Shown: one piece after another, positions 23,801-38,800 of the stretch
How the letters are laid out: each line of letters opens with the position of its first letter
Position numbering within the stretch: the first letter of the stretch is position 1
Assembly: GCA_030248215.1 (NCBI GenBank)
Contig: JASANG010001449.1
Coordinates: 1 to 64,000 of the forward strand
DNA: 64,000 nt
Direction: 5' to 3'
Source: Enoplolaimus lenunculus
Lineage: Eukaryota; Nematoda; Enoplea; Enoplida; Thoracostomopsidae
Translations under genes and position numbers: made by a program
Notes under the pieces: generated by a model
Told to the model about the DNA's origin: nothing
What the model saw: the letters and a program-made list of their open reading frames with translations, nothing else
The model's database searches: none

Positions 23801-26800
23801 TCAATGGCCGTGGAACTTGTATCACTTAATGGATTCTGTAAGATAGAGAGAAATAATAACACTCTTGAGATGAAAAATGACTGTTTAAAAGGGATAGTGA
23901 TACTATACATACACAAGTATTGTCGTTACGCGGTGCTGCGTTTTAAGTAGAAAATATTTACAAATAATAGAATACCGTGCCCAATCATGCGCTACACGAA
24001 ATTTAATCGGATATCGCACACTGTCGGGCGTACGGTGTATTTGAATGGCACTAAATTTACTCACAAGATATTAAACCGCCCTTCTTACGTAGTTCTTAGA
24101 GTTCTTAGTTCTTACTGAGCTATTCAGATCTGTGGTTAATCTCGTGTCTGCGCCACACGGAATTGGCCTGTGAATCACATTTCCACCACCACCAACCATG
24201 CTAAATCCACCACTACAACTGCCACCGGATGTATCGTGATAAGGTGGTGGAGGGGGCGACAAACCCGTATACGACGGTTCTGGTGAACCAATGCCTACAA
24301 CCACGCCGCTGAGACTGCCAGTCATTGCGTGGTCACTCTGAAATCATGCTGAAGACTGCACATATGCAATGAATATTGCTACAGAACGCGCACGATAAAA
24401 AATAATTTGGATATATATATATACGTATATATAATATATAATAATATATATATATACGTATATATGATATATAATATATAACATGTATTTATATATTTCT
24501 CGTTCGTTTTGTGTTTGCAATAATTACTGTGATTATCTAATTCAACATAAATAAATCTTGAACGCACCAACACACATATAATACATATATTAGTGTGTAA
24601 CGATACCCAATTTTTTGCCGATGCCGATTACAATTTTAAAACATGACTCTAAAGGATTGATAAACGCGAAGATATAAACTAACAACATAAACGGTTATAA
24701 TTTTATAAGAACAGTTAATTTCAATCTATTTTTCAAACACAAACATAAGAGACATCATAGTTTCCTGATCGAACTAGAATGAATTAACAAATTTAACGCT
24801 TGATGCATTTATTGTGTATACTAGAATTGTCTCGACATCGATCCGGGGCCAGAGGGTGCCGGGGCCATACGGTACCATGGACGAAACCAGAAAAACATTT
24901 AAGTGTATTTTGCTGGCCCCTGGACATCTCTAGTGTGTACAACAGGGTGCAATCGGAGGTGAAAAATACCGGAGCCGGAGGTCAACAAAATTTGCCGGAG
25001 TCGGAGGTGAGGCGAAATTATGTAGCAACGATGATGGTTAACTAGTTAATTTTAGCCAATATCTGCAATATGTTGTAAATTTGTGTGGTTTTACGCTAAT
25101 TATCTGCGAATTTTCGAAAATTCTTCCCTGAAACTTGCGACAAAAATTAAAACGAAACGCGTTGAAACAAGTAAATTTAGGAAAATAATGCAAAATTTTA
25201 CTACCGAAATTGCTGGATCCTCCAGGAAAATTTTCACCGGAGCCGGAGGCTGATTTTCTGCCGGAGCCGGAGGCAGATCTCCGGTTGCACCCTGGTGTAC
25301 AATATGAGATTGTATACACGTATATCTGCAGTAACGATATGAAAGCATATTAGGGCTGTTGATACAGCAAGCACCGTATCAATTAAATGTGCTTGTAAAG
25401 TATACGTCCTATTTTATTGAATATTATTATGACAAAGCTCATACGCCTGTCGGAGTAACTTAACCTTTTTACTGAATTCTAAGTTGATATACAATACTTT
25501 TGCAACTGTCATTTTTAGCCATTACCAGTCCTGAGCAAATCCGAAACATCAATGGTAAACCCTTGCAGCTCGTTATTTTATCTTTTCTGAACGCTTCATA
25601 AAAACCCTACTCAAATTAAGAAAACGATCAAAACCCACCACTAGTTTTTTAAAAAACTCTGATTACAACAAGTATGCACCTATTGCACACCACCAACCTG
25701 AAGTGGAGGTAAGCCTGAGTGATGAAATCCTCCTCCTCCTCCAACTCGTCCTCCAGCGGGCAACGATCCAAATCCAACAGCACCGGCGAGATTGTGCTGT
25801 CCAAACGGTCCGGTATTTGCTGACACCGTAGCCGCCATTGAATGCTGCTCACTGCCGCCGCTAATCTCAGCAAGTTGCTGTGTTGGTGAGAACGCGCCAC
25901 ATCCATAACCACCAGCAGCAGACAAAACGGCGCCACCACTGACTATTTCAGTCCCATACGACGACAACATCATTGCTGGCGGAGGCGGCAGCGGTGGTTG
26001 AATACCGCCACCAAAATGGCTTACGCCCGGACTGCGGCAAAGCAAAGCAGCGCTTGTCGATTGTTGTTGTTGTTGAGGTTCAATCGATGACATGAACTGA
26101 TGCTGCTGTATAGTGGACCCATCTGGCACTGTGCCAACAATTTGTGGTTGTTGGTTTCGGATGCCATCGATCGTACTGCTGCTGTTATGATCGGCAGACG
26201 TCGCCGCTTCAACGGGCACTATTGTACCAGCAATTGACGATGGCGGTGGTATCAATACTACTTGATTATCAAGAGGTGAAACAATTGACAATGGAATGTG
26301 TCTTACTGTGTCACCAGGCGGAACGGCGCTACCGCCGTTATCGCCAGTCCCTGAAGATACTATCGAACAAGATGCATACCCATGAACACTACCATCGGAA
26401 TTTGCCATCAAATGATGATATGGAGTGACATGGTCGTTGTCATAACCGCCGCTACTAGGCATAACGTGCGAGTGTTGCAGCAGATTAGATGAATGATGTT
26501 CAAGCGATGGCTATAAACACATCAAAACACAGCAATATAAACTTATACCGCAAATTTTCATGCCCGGCACGTGTAAACAGCCAGAATATTCCAAATGGGG
26601 GAAGGGGTTCGGGATACGACTTATTAAAATTTCTAAAACGAAGGGTAAGGGGTTGACCCCTGAACGTTCCAATGGCTATACCCTGGGCCTCGCCTACACA
26701 TAACTATGCTCGTAACATTCAGATTTGAAAAGTTAAATATGTCACGTATGTTAAAATTTAACAAAATAGAATGTATAAGCACTGACAAGAGCAAAACTCT

Positions 26801-29800
26801 GCATGAGCTAAAACAACCACAGTAGTTCACCATTTGCTGTTTCAAATGTTTTTCCAAGACAACATAAAACTTCGGTTAACGTTAATTGGCTCAAAAGTAA
26901 TACAACTTATACTACCAATTATTACGATAATACATCATCAAATTTTCGTTCAAAACAGAATAAAAAGCAGGACCGACAATAAAACGACCCTAACCATATC
27001 TGAATATGTCACAGGTGCCGTATATGCATCGGCAGCGGCGCCTGGCGACAACGCAACTGGACTTATCCTTGAACATGGACCACCACCAGTGCCGCTACCA
27101 CTAGCAAACGCAGCCCAGACAAGTCCTCCGCTCGATGTAGCAATCCCAGATGACTCAACAGCTACACCATGACTATCGCCCTCGTAAATCCCATCTCCAC
27201 TATTTGACACTAAGATTCCGCCGGACGACGCCGCATTATTTTCCAAAGACAGCGTTACTGAACAGTTACTGCTACTCTGTGACGAGTGTGGCACCACCGT
27301 ATCATGATACAAGTTTTCGCTGCGAAGCTTACCGCTGCACTGATTTGGTCCACGAGACATAAAATTTAAATTACTACTACTATTATTATTATTATTATTA
27401 TTGTTGCTGTTAATATTATCACTATTATTATTGTTACTAATAGTAATGTTGTTGTTATTATAACTTTGCGGAGACGACGATGTACTGCTACTCGCCGAAG
27501 GTCTCGGTGTGGAATGATGCAATTGATGATTGTTGTTGTTCATTACAGTTGCCATATTGCACGATGTTGTGTAAGTAGAGGCTACTACAGACGATGACGA
27601 ATCGTTGTAAATCTGGTAAAACAAAACAAACACATAAAACCAGAAAACAGTACGTGTGGCCAGTACTGTACTTAGCACCCCCATACCGTCCAAATACGGC
27701 TCACGCAAGGGTTCCGACACGAACTAAGTCTTGCCGGAACAGGAATCAAATTTTTTGCAGGGACAGGAATCAATTTTTTGCAGCAACAAGAACAGGAATT
27801 CGAAACAACTTTAATCGCCGAATTACAATACTTGTACTATCATTTGGAAATCTAACCAAAAAGTGCCTTAAGCGATTTATCAGCAACTAAATCAAGAAGG
27901 TTGGCGAAAACACGTTATTACCAAATCAGAATTAATTGCAAAAGCAGTATTCGAAAAAACTTTGTTTCAAAGCAAAAGTTTTCAATTTTGAAATGATTAC
28001 GAGTAATTTGTCCCAAAACCGTGAAAAGTCCTGTTACTACGTCTTTGAATGCGGGAACAGTAACAGAATTTGAATTTTTGCAGGAAGTTAACAGTTATAG
28101 AAAATAAAAACAAAATCATTTAACAAAAATTTTGAATATTTGAATTGCCGTTTCATGCAATACATTGATTAATCGCCGTCAAATTTTTTAATTCATTTTT
28201 CACTTGGCTGCTATCGCCATGCCCTTCGAACAGGCACGGGACAAATCACATTGTCTCAAAACACCCTCGGTACAAGCACTAATTCAGAGCTATAGTGTTG
28301 TTTTTAATCCCGGGCAAACGTGTTTTTGGTTTCCTTTCAAAAATAGAAAAGACGAGGCCGAGACCAAAACCGAGACCAGCCAAATGGCGGCACAGTAACG
28401 TATAGCGCAACCTGTCGGCTCTTGTACATTTCACCCATATTTTAAGGTTTAGGTTTAGGACCAGGCTCGATCCAATCTTGACCTGCTTACCGGATCTAAT
28501 ACGCTGCCTGGAATATGTGGTGGTGGCGGTAGCGGATGCAAATACTCGGTCGAGCCAGTATAACCAGCTACACGGGCGGCAGCGTTGGCAAACGGATTAT
28601 GCAATGACGACGACAGTCCACAAGAAGAACTCCCGGTTCCGGACGACCAACTGTACAGCAGCTCATTCGAGGATGCTGCGGCTGAAGGGCCGCCATCACA
28701 GCTTTGACGCGCGTCATCTGCAAATAAACCTTTATATGTGATAATGAATTGTTGTCCTAAACTGTACACTGCTAAAGCAACTCAACGATATACTGCAAAT
28801 AACCAGCCTGCAACTTGATGCCAAATAAATTAAAGAGCAGCAATAAAATATTGGGCAATGCAGAATATTGGAGCCATATGCCTTGTCACACCAGAGACGG
28901 ATACCCGGTTAACGGTGCAATGAACAGGAACACGAATTCATTTTTTACCGGAATAGAAACAGAAATTGCAAGTATGTTATACTGCCGAATTACTGCTGAT
29001 TGACTATAAATCAAAATGAAACATGTTGTTCGTCGACTTTGGACTTATTCTTCGTAATATTATACAAAATTATAAAAATTCCAGTTCTTGTATCTTTCAA
29101 CGCCGAAAGAGGAACTTGTATTAAATTTTTGCAGGAATTCCGGTCGGAACAGGCATTCCGGCCGGGACATTAATTTCGGTGAAATTCTGCCACAATGGAG
29201 AATACGCTGCGGAAGTGAGAAACGTTCTGAGTTCCAATGGGCTGTCTAATTCTGCTCAAACAACTCCTCAACAATTAATGCTAATAGAACTATAGTATTA
29301 GGAGACATATTTGCATATCGTACACGGAAATCACTCTACACAGAGGCAGGGCGCATATGCCATGATCAGGATGCAACCGGAATTATACAATACCGGAACC
29401 GTAATTGGAAGCCAAAGAACCGGAACCGGAAAACAAAAAATATTTGTTACCGAAAAATTCATATTTAACGCTATTTTATCGCTTTTAATTAGAGATGTGC
29501 CGATTATCGGCATCGGTAATAATAGGCACTTTGTGAATATCGGCATCGGCACTGCAAAAAATTGCCGATTCTTTGCCGATACTTTTTGCACATAACAGTC
29601 AGTTGGAATGCTATCAATTTCATTTCTGGGCACACAATCGTGTCAGGAAAATTGTGTTTGAAAAAATTAATTGAAATTAACCGTTCTTATAAAATTATAA
29701 TCGTTTATGATGGTTAGTGTGTAAGCCTTCATATGATAACGTAATGTAGTATTCTATCTGCTTATTAAGCATGGTGTACTAAAGTTGGAATCGGCATCGG

Positions 29801-32800
29801 CATCGGTTCGGCATCGGCAAAATTTAAATTAAGAATCGGCACCGGTATCGTCAAAAATTTTGGTATCGGCACATCCCTACTTTTAATGGTAACCACACCA
29901 GTTAGGATGCCAAAATTCTGAATCAAATGCAGTATCTGGAAACGTATATGATTGAATATGGAGTATGAGTATGACACAAATTAAAAACTGGCAATACACG
30001 CTCAGACAATTTTAGAAAAATAAGTTAGAATAATAAGCCAATTTTTCTTAAATTTTCGAATGAGAAAATTTTCCATACCGAAAATACCGTAAAATTCCCG
30101 TGAAAAATACCGGATTTATTACCGGAACCGGATAGTGAAAAATACCGATTTCCCTACCGCAACCGGAATTCCCGTTGCACCCTGGCCATGATATGTTCAC
30201 GTCTCATCGAAACAAGTATTAAATCACCACAGTTAAACATAATCATATCTAGGGATGTGCCGATTAATCGGCATCGGTAATAATCGGCACTTTTCGTGAG
30301 TATCGGCATCGGCACTGCAAAAAAACTGCCGATTCTTTGCGATACTTTTTGCATATAAAAGCCAGTTACATTGCTATCAATTTCATTTCTGGGCGCATAT
30401 CAGTGTGTCAAGTCAGGAAACTGTTATCTCTTTTGCGTTTGTTTGAAAAAATTAACTGAAACGAACCGTTCTTATAAAATTGTAATCGTTTATAATGGTT
30501 AGGGTTTAAATCTTCATATACTGATGTAATGTAGTATCCTATGTGTTAATTAAGTATGGTGACTAAAGTTGAATCGGCATCGGTTCGGCATCCGCTAAAT
30601 TACAAAATAAGAATCAGCATCGGTTTCGGAATCGGCACATCTCTAATCATATCTACGTCACTCGCAACAAATGTGACACACATAAAAACGATAATAACCA
30701 AAATAGGTTTTAATTTTAATGCAACCGGATAATTTCTAAGGAAAGCGTAGGTTGCATACAAAAGATTCAAACAGGTTGACATTCTAGCGTAGTACTTCTA
30801 CTCCAAATGCCACATCTAAAACCTACGTATAAAACCTGCTTACCGCCGGCGACTCCAGCACCGTAATACGTCGACGCGTCTGACAACGGATAAAGCCCCG
30901 TGATCGCTGCTGGTAACTTTTGCATAGCGGCAGTTGAACGATGATGATGATGATGATATTCAGTCATATTGGTGTACTAAAACAATGCGTAATTCAATTA
31001 ATTCAAATATAAACCGATACAAATATCAGTGCAATGCATAATGTATTGTGCAACACAAGGGTGGATCTAAGAATCTGATACCCTACCCACCGGAACTACG
31101 CAAAATTTCACAACGCTAAAATTGTATTCATATATACAATATATACATATTGCAGTTGCAAATTTTGGAAACTACGGTTTCGAATGGGTGTGTGGTACGG
31201 AAGTCTTCTTGGTTGTTTCCAATCATTCAGTGAATCACGGCATTATTCGATCACTTTGCATCCTAAATGTTAGTTTTCCAACGCAACTCCACAGTTACCG
31301 AAAAAACTTTTTTTATCAAAATCATTGACGTTTGGTGCACCATTTGATTTGACTTGCGAAATTCGATTCAACAATTCCGTAAGCAGTTTTAAGACAGTGC
31401 GATTTGTCCCGAGCCTGTTCGAAGGGTACGGCGACAGTAGCCAAGTAAAAAATAATGTAAAAAATTAATTTTGGCAGCGATTTCTTAGTTTAATTGTATG
31501 AAGCGGCAATTCAAAGCCAATAAAAATTGAAAAGTTAAACACGATACCTATCAGGTCAGCATACCTAGCATTTAATATTTGCTACTAAAATTGCGCCGGA
31601 CCTTTCGCTGGCGAAGTTGTTAGGATGGCGTTAGACTTGTGGGTTGACGCCGTCTGTCACCCGTCCGGTGCCGTCCCCGTTACCCGTCCGGCGCTGTCCC
31701 CGTCAACCGTCCGGCAACAAAACTATAGTGCAACCCTACAGAGACGGCCAGGCCACACTTTTTTGAAGCACTTAGCAGTTACTTACTTTGTCCTTACTCT
31801 AGCCACTTTTATTTCAACGTATACAACCGAACAGCAGTGCACAACCGAGCTGTAATTCACCAACATTTTCAATTCTATTAATTTCAGTTTTCTATTTCAC
31901 ATTTAAACCCCGTTGTAGTCAGCCTTCACTGCGTCACAGGACGAACTTATTATACTCAAACACATTTTCACACAAACACACATTAAACAAACCTCGAACA
32001 GCATTCATGTATTTTACAGCGGATCGACCATCTATGTACATAATCGCGTGTAGTATGTTTATAGTGTATTCTCATTTTTATATAGTAACACAATACATAC
32101 ATACGGACATACATACATATATATATAGATATATCTATATATATTAGACATAAACGCCTATATGTTGAAATATATATATGTATTCTGCATGCGTTCTTAA
32201 TAGCAGTAAAAATCGATTCAATGATAGTCGCAGGCATTACGTCCGAGTTGTTGTGGCGAAACCGTGAAATTTAGTCGAAAACCAATGATAATTTGTGGTT
32301 ATCTTATGTAGTGCAATCTCAAATTTAGCTCAGAAACGAAAATGATTGACGCTGACTAATCGCCCATTTCACTCCCCCTCGTTTGCTGCTCCATATACAA
32401 CGAGAGTTTTTATAGAATATTTCTCATATTATTGCATACGCTGCTATTCAACAATTATACGATATATAAACATTCAATCAAAACACAATTATATACACTG
32501 TGCCAATTCCATACTCGTATTCGTATAACAATGTCGATACACAAACAAAAAACACAAACTACATTCGCAACACAACACACACATACGTCCATAGGCGCCG
32601 GCAGTAGCGGAAGAGGAGACATTTGCTCCTTAATGTTCAGATGAGGAGGCACAGCCTTCCAATTAAGGATGTGCCGATTAATCGGCATCGGTAATAATCG
32701 GCTGTTTTCGTGAGTATCGGCATCGGAATCCACACTGCAAAAATTGCCGATACTTTTTGCACATACATGAGTCAGTTAGAGTGCTATCAGTTTCATTTCT

Positions 32801-35800
32801 GGGGTTGGAATCGGCATATTTTCAAAATAAGAGTCGGCGTCGATAGAGGAAAAAATTTCGGTATCGGCACATCCATACTACGTATGTTAGAAACGTTCAC
32901 TTTTAGAGATCAATATCTGATGCAATAAAATGCTTTAACCGAAATCGAATTTTAAAATATTTGGACGAAACCGGATAAACTATACCCAAATCTGACCATT
33001 TGCCTGGTCCCAACAGACTGGATGGGGTTCAACCGGGGGCATACTCGGTTGGCAACAGGGGAAAAAATCTTGAGTTGGCGGAGGTAATCTTCTGAGACAA
33101 AATTAATACCGCCCACCAACTTGTTTCCGTGGCGGAATTGACCACAAGTGTCTAGACAAAATCTCGATTGGAAAGCGCATTGACATTTTGAGGCTCTACA
33201 CGCTCAAGAAAGTTAGTTTGACTGAGTCAAAGCAGCCTCAATTGAAACACAAGGTAGCACTGAGTGATATTTATTAGGGATGTGCCGATACCAAAATTTT
33301 TGCCGATGCTGATACCGATGCCGATTCTTATTTTAAAATTTTGCCGATGCCGATTCTTATTTTAAAATTTTGCCGATGCCGATTCTTATTTTAAAATTTT
33401 GCCGATGCCGAACCGATGCCTATTCCAACTTTAGTACACCATGCTTAATAAGCATATAGAATACTACATTACGTTATTATATGAAGGCTTAAACCCTAAC
33501 CATCATAAACGATTATAATTTTATAAGAACGGTTAATTTCAATTAATTTTTTCAAACACAAACGCAAGAGAGATAACAAACACTAATGTGCACCCAGAAA
33601 TGAAATTGATAGCATTCCAACTGACTGTTATCGGCAAAGAATCGGCAATTTTTTGCAGTGCCGATGCCGATACTCACGAAAAGTGCTGATCATTAGCGGT
33701 GCCGATACCGATTAATCGGCACATCCCTAATATTTATCAGTTCACGTGCAAAGCGAGCTATCTGCTTGCGGCCAATAGACCGGTCTCTCTGAAGGGAGTG
33801 ATACCAAGTTTAACCGCCGGAAATTCCGCCGTCATCACATGAGTTGATTGGAAAAAAGTGAAGGGGCTATAGTTCCCAGCCTTCAACAATCCGTGGCCCG
33901 TGCTACTTGAATGTTTTGACGCTTGTTTACTTTCCAGCCACCGTAACATACTCATTAGAATAATTAAATATGAGTGTAAACGGATGATAGTAATAACAAT
34001 TCAGAGATGTTTTTGCCAAAATAATTGAGGCATGCAAATATTCAGTTGGTTTTCTAAAATGTTAAAGAAAAAATAGTGGATGCACCAAGATTTTTCGCAT
34101 ATGTGTACTAAGAAACTGTGAGATATACACGTGACTTATTGAGCGAAGTGAAACTACGAGCGAAGCTCGGAGTTTCGCGAAGCGTTTTATGTTTTGTACT
34201 TGGGGGTCGAAAGGTGGATGTCCGTCCGTCCGTCTGTCCGTCCGAAAAGAATCTCAGGAACGGCTGAACCGATTTTGATAAACTTTTTTTGTTTGAAAGC
34301 CAATTATCTTGGAGTGTTAACCTCGCATTGGTGTTTGAAAATTTTAAGCCGTTTATTAGCTACAGGCTAATTTGCATAATTAATTAACCTTAATTAGGAC
34401 TTTCCACAATATTTCACTAATTATTACAATTAGAAGCCATCTAATTTTAGCATTAAAGGGTTTTTGGGTGCGAGGAATCTGCGTAGACTGTTTACAAATC
34501 TCCAAAGCGGATAATTGAGCAGTTAGCTAATAGATAATTTGCATATTAGCATAGTTTATAAGCCTAAATTACGACTTTTTACAATATTTCACTAATTATT
34601 AAGGTTAAAAGCAATAGAAATTCAGCACTAAAGGGTTTTTAGGTGCGAGGAATGTGAATGAATTGTTTACAAACCTCCAAAACCGATAATTGAATAGTTA
34701 GCTAATAGCTAATTTGCATATTAGCTTAATTGACCAGGCAAAATTAGGACTTTTTAAATTATTTCAATAATTATTAAGGTTAAAAGCAATATAATTTCAG
34801 CACTAAAGGGTTTTCGGGTGCGAGGAATCTGAATAAACTGTCTACAAACCTTTAAAGGCGATTATCGAATAGTTAGCTAATAGATAATTTGCATATTTGC
34901 TTAATTGACGAGACAAAATTAGGACTTTTTGAATTATTCCAATAATTATTAGGGTGGCTGAAAGGTTTTTGCGTGCGAGGAATCTGAGGAAATTGCTTAC
35001 AAACCTACAAAACCGATAAATGAATAGTTAGCTAATAACTAATTTGCATATTACCGTAATTGCTTACGTGTGTTCGACCTTCGCTCAATAAATGTAGTCC
35101 CACTACGACTGGTATAATTAATTTTCAAGCATAAAAAATACCGGAGTTTCCGGTATTTCTGTAACGGACACGGACACCAATTTTTATCGGAAACAGATAT
35201 CCGGTTACACCCTGTTAAATATCCTTACGTTTAGTCGTTAATTTAGGCTTAGAAAAAATAACGTGGTGCAGGGAGTACGTTGTAAACATAACCACAATAA
35301 AATATATATACAAATGACAATCAAAACAGTACAGAATAAGAGATGAAAATCATTCAAACGCTAAACGCAGCGGCTACGACAATTGTGAAACACTGTTTCC
35401 CTTATTAGACGCTCTGACTCCTTAAAAAGGAAAAACACAATTGTGCATATTGTTATGAACATAAAGTAACAGAAAGTTGGATTGTGTTACGATGATACAG
35501 ACCGGTCAGTAATACTGGTAGGTATCATGACAATTCGCTGCCTGACAATGTAACTTGGCATCTCATACGTCGTCTCCGATATCTTGCCGGAACAACAACT
35601 CGTCGCCGACCACTAGAAGATATAACGACTCGTCGAACCAATAATTTGTCGCCCGGCCTACGCTTAGGGGGTCGAGTCGCTGGGACATCGAACGATAATA
35701 TGTCGGGTCACGAGTTGTCAGGCGACGAATTATCGTCGATTCAGTGAACAGATGTGCCAAAGTGTTTTTAGAGGCATAAGTAATTTTGAGGCTGAGATTT

Positions 35801-38800
35801 GATTTTGTGGTTCGATACAGTAGTTATCTTTATGGCGTTTAGGTTAACTTTAATTAACAGGCGGTCAATACCTGTTAAGAGGTTGTTCGTAGTTAATAGC
35901 CTGTCATGGTATGACTTATAAATATACATTTAAAAGCCACCACTGACTGGCTTACGGAGAAGCCTTGCAAAAAAGAACTTTTTGCGTTAAAAATAATGCG
36001 GCGTTGTGCTGTTCGGAGTATAGGTTAGGTACATACACACGTTGAAATTTGTGCGAATAGCTGTACCGTGGCCTGACTCATCAGCATCACAGACCGACAA
36101 AATAAGCGTACAACAACGACGACGGCAACGACAACACCACCACCAACAACAACCAGTGAATCTGCTTTATCATTCAATACAACTACGCATTAAACTGTTA
36201 GTGAATGAATGTATATTAAATCACAAGTTAGTGGAGCTAGAAAAAGCATACGAAAAACCCGAATTAAATTTGTCGTCTGTTAGCTGTTGGTTGGTTTCAT
36301 TTACATAAAATGTTCGTTTCGCAAAATAGCGTTTAAATACGCCATTATGCAAACAGTATTTACACTAATAGTTGTTCAGCCCGTCACGTCATATTTTTGA
36401 AAGCAATGTTCACAAACAATGTTCGTGCTCAACAAATTATATTTCATTCAAAATTGAAAACGGGAAAAATTGCACAATCATTTAGCAAACTGTGCTGTCC
36501 TGCCACAATATCAATATATCATACCGTCTAATTTAAATCCGAGAGAGCGTTTTTTGTCAAAATAGGCACTATGACACTAATGGTTCTCCGAAAATAGACA
36601 CACGAAGCCCCTTGATGCCAAATAATATATTAAAATAGTTCTACGTATGTCAAGCAGTAACATATAGAGCATTTCACGAAAATTTTCCTGCGGGTGCGCT
36701 GGGCTGAATTCTGTTAAAAGAAACATTCTGCAGTTAAACGGCTTTAACAAAACTTTGCTGAGAGTGTAGCATAGTGATCATGGCCTCGACGCATGCCTTT
36801 GGGCAAATTAATGCGATGCTAATGAAACTGGAACAGCTTTGAATATTTCTGTTATTTCGCGTATTTCACATATAGAGAAATTATATTGCTAACATCATTT
36901 TTACACATACAGCCCGGCAAAAAATAACATCAACTTCGGCCCAGCTATAAATAGACATTTGGTTCCGGTTGCTGAATTATAGGTTACCAGAATTTTATCG
37001 CTTATAAGTTTACTACAGCTTTGTTATATTATCCTATCGGTTCAGAACAAAATTACAATAACTAAACCAGTGCTATTTAGATAAACTTTTCACCGAAAAA
37101 GGCATTCAATATCCGGCTTCGGCCACATATTTTACTACCCCGCTCCGGCTCCGGTGTGCTTGGGTATCCGTTAAATTTATAATTTTAAGATTTTAATTTG
37201 CTCTCAAATATTCCATACGCATTAAATTTACCCAAAGACTGAAACGAAAACTGCGTGTAACTTTTTGAGCCAAATTTCGCGTTTGTTCAAGAAAACAATG
37301 CACGTATTAGGATCCAAAATAAATCCATTTTTAGCACGTTAATGCGTCCGTGCCCTAATACTTGAAAATAATTGTGTGAAGCTGCAAATAATCGGTTTGT
37401 TTCGATAATAAAATCCGAATCGCAGCCTCAACCAATTGCAATTTTTTGCCTCATAATAAACAGGAGCCGCATATCCGGTCGCACCCTGTTAACAACAAAA
37501 CAAACATTCAAACTGGAATAGTAATAAGTATCAAACTCACATGTTGAACAGAATCAGCAGCATTTCCTGCAAACAAAATAATACTACCGTTCCGTACCTT
37601 GGTTCGGTTGGTGGAACACACATCAGTGCCTATCATCACTTGTTTGCTGCAGTCATTTAACTAATACGTACGTATACGCGTAAAAAGTTGGGATTTTTGA
37701 TTTTCGTTTACATGTTCCAGATATACAGCAGTAGTATATACGAACGTATATAAAATTTGCACTTATTGCGCAGGGAATGTCATGAGGATAGGGATCCTCT
37801 GCGGGGCTTAAAATTTTAACATATTATACACCTCGGTGTAGAGAGTCAGTTCGTGGATTCGCTGCCATCCTGCCCATGACATACCTGGTATATGAAAAAT
37901 TATAGCGACAAATCTCAAACCTTAATAATTACTCAAATTCCATTTGTAAGTACCACGCATCATCGACTCTCATGAGGTACATTTTAGAGATGACCCGGGG
38001 CCAGGACCCGGCACCGGGACCAGAGAGTGCCGGGGCTATACGTACTATGGACGGCACCAGAAAAATATTTGCCTACCCGCTCGAATGCGAAATGAACTAG
38101 ATTGCTAAAACGGCTTAACTGTAACAACTGGTCACAAACTCATCCTCTTAGCCCTTTGGGTTCGAGGCCTAAAGACTGTACGATCTTTTTCGGGTTAGTG
38201 GTAGAAGAAAGCGTTTCGAAATATAATATTTAAAGGACGGGGTCAGAATCCGAACTTCCAAAATGCTGGCTACGCCCATGTTTACATTGAACAAAATGGC
38301 ACTATGTAGAACAACAAAGTATAAAATCATACAGGGTCGTAGCCAAAGGGTAAGAGTTGGGAGCGTTCCCCCCGAAATTTTTCTAAAATTTAAAAAGGTA
38401 GCAGTCATTTCTCAAGCAAAAAACTTGCTTTTATGATCGTGTTCGAAAACACAACAATAATGATAATGATAGCAGGTCGTGCCCCACTAGAAATTTCCTC
38501 TGGCTACACCATTGCAATGATATCATACCTATATCAGTATAGGATAAGTGGTTGCCTTCAACCGAGTATCTTTCCGCAGCAACCTTTGAAGCACCAGCGC
38601 TATCAATACAATCGCCGATAAGTGAGTTTGACGGCGGTAAAGTTGGTGGCGTAGTTACTGAAGGTAGAGTAGGTCCAATGGCAATGTTACCGTTATCGTT
38701 GTTGTTGTTGGCAGCTGACATATCTCGCTTTACTGCACTCCATGGCGTTAATGATGTTGGATTGTTACTTGAATCGCAGCTTACAGTGCCCGTCACTGTA

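Noticed and set aside
34440-35040. Regularly spaced repeats as a CRISPR array
   Set aside because: The units are contiguous 175-bp tandem copies without unique spacers, in a eukaryotic intron.
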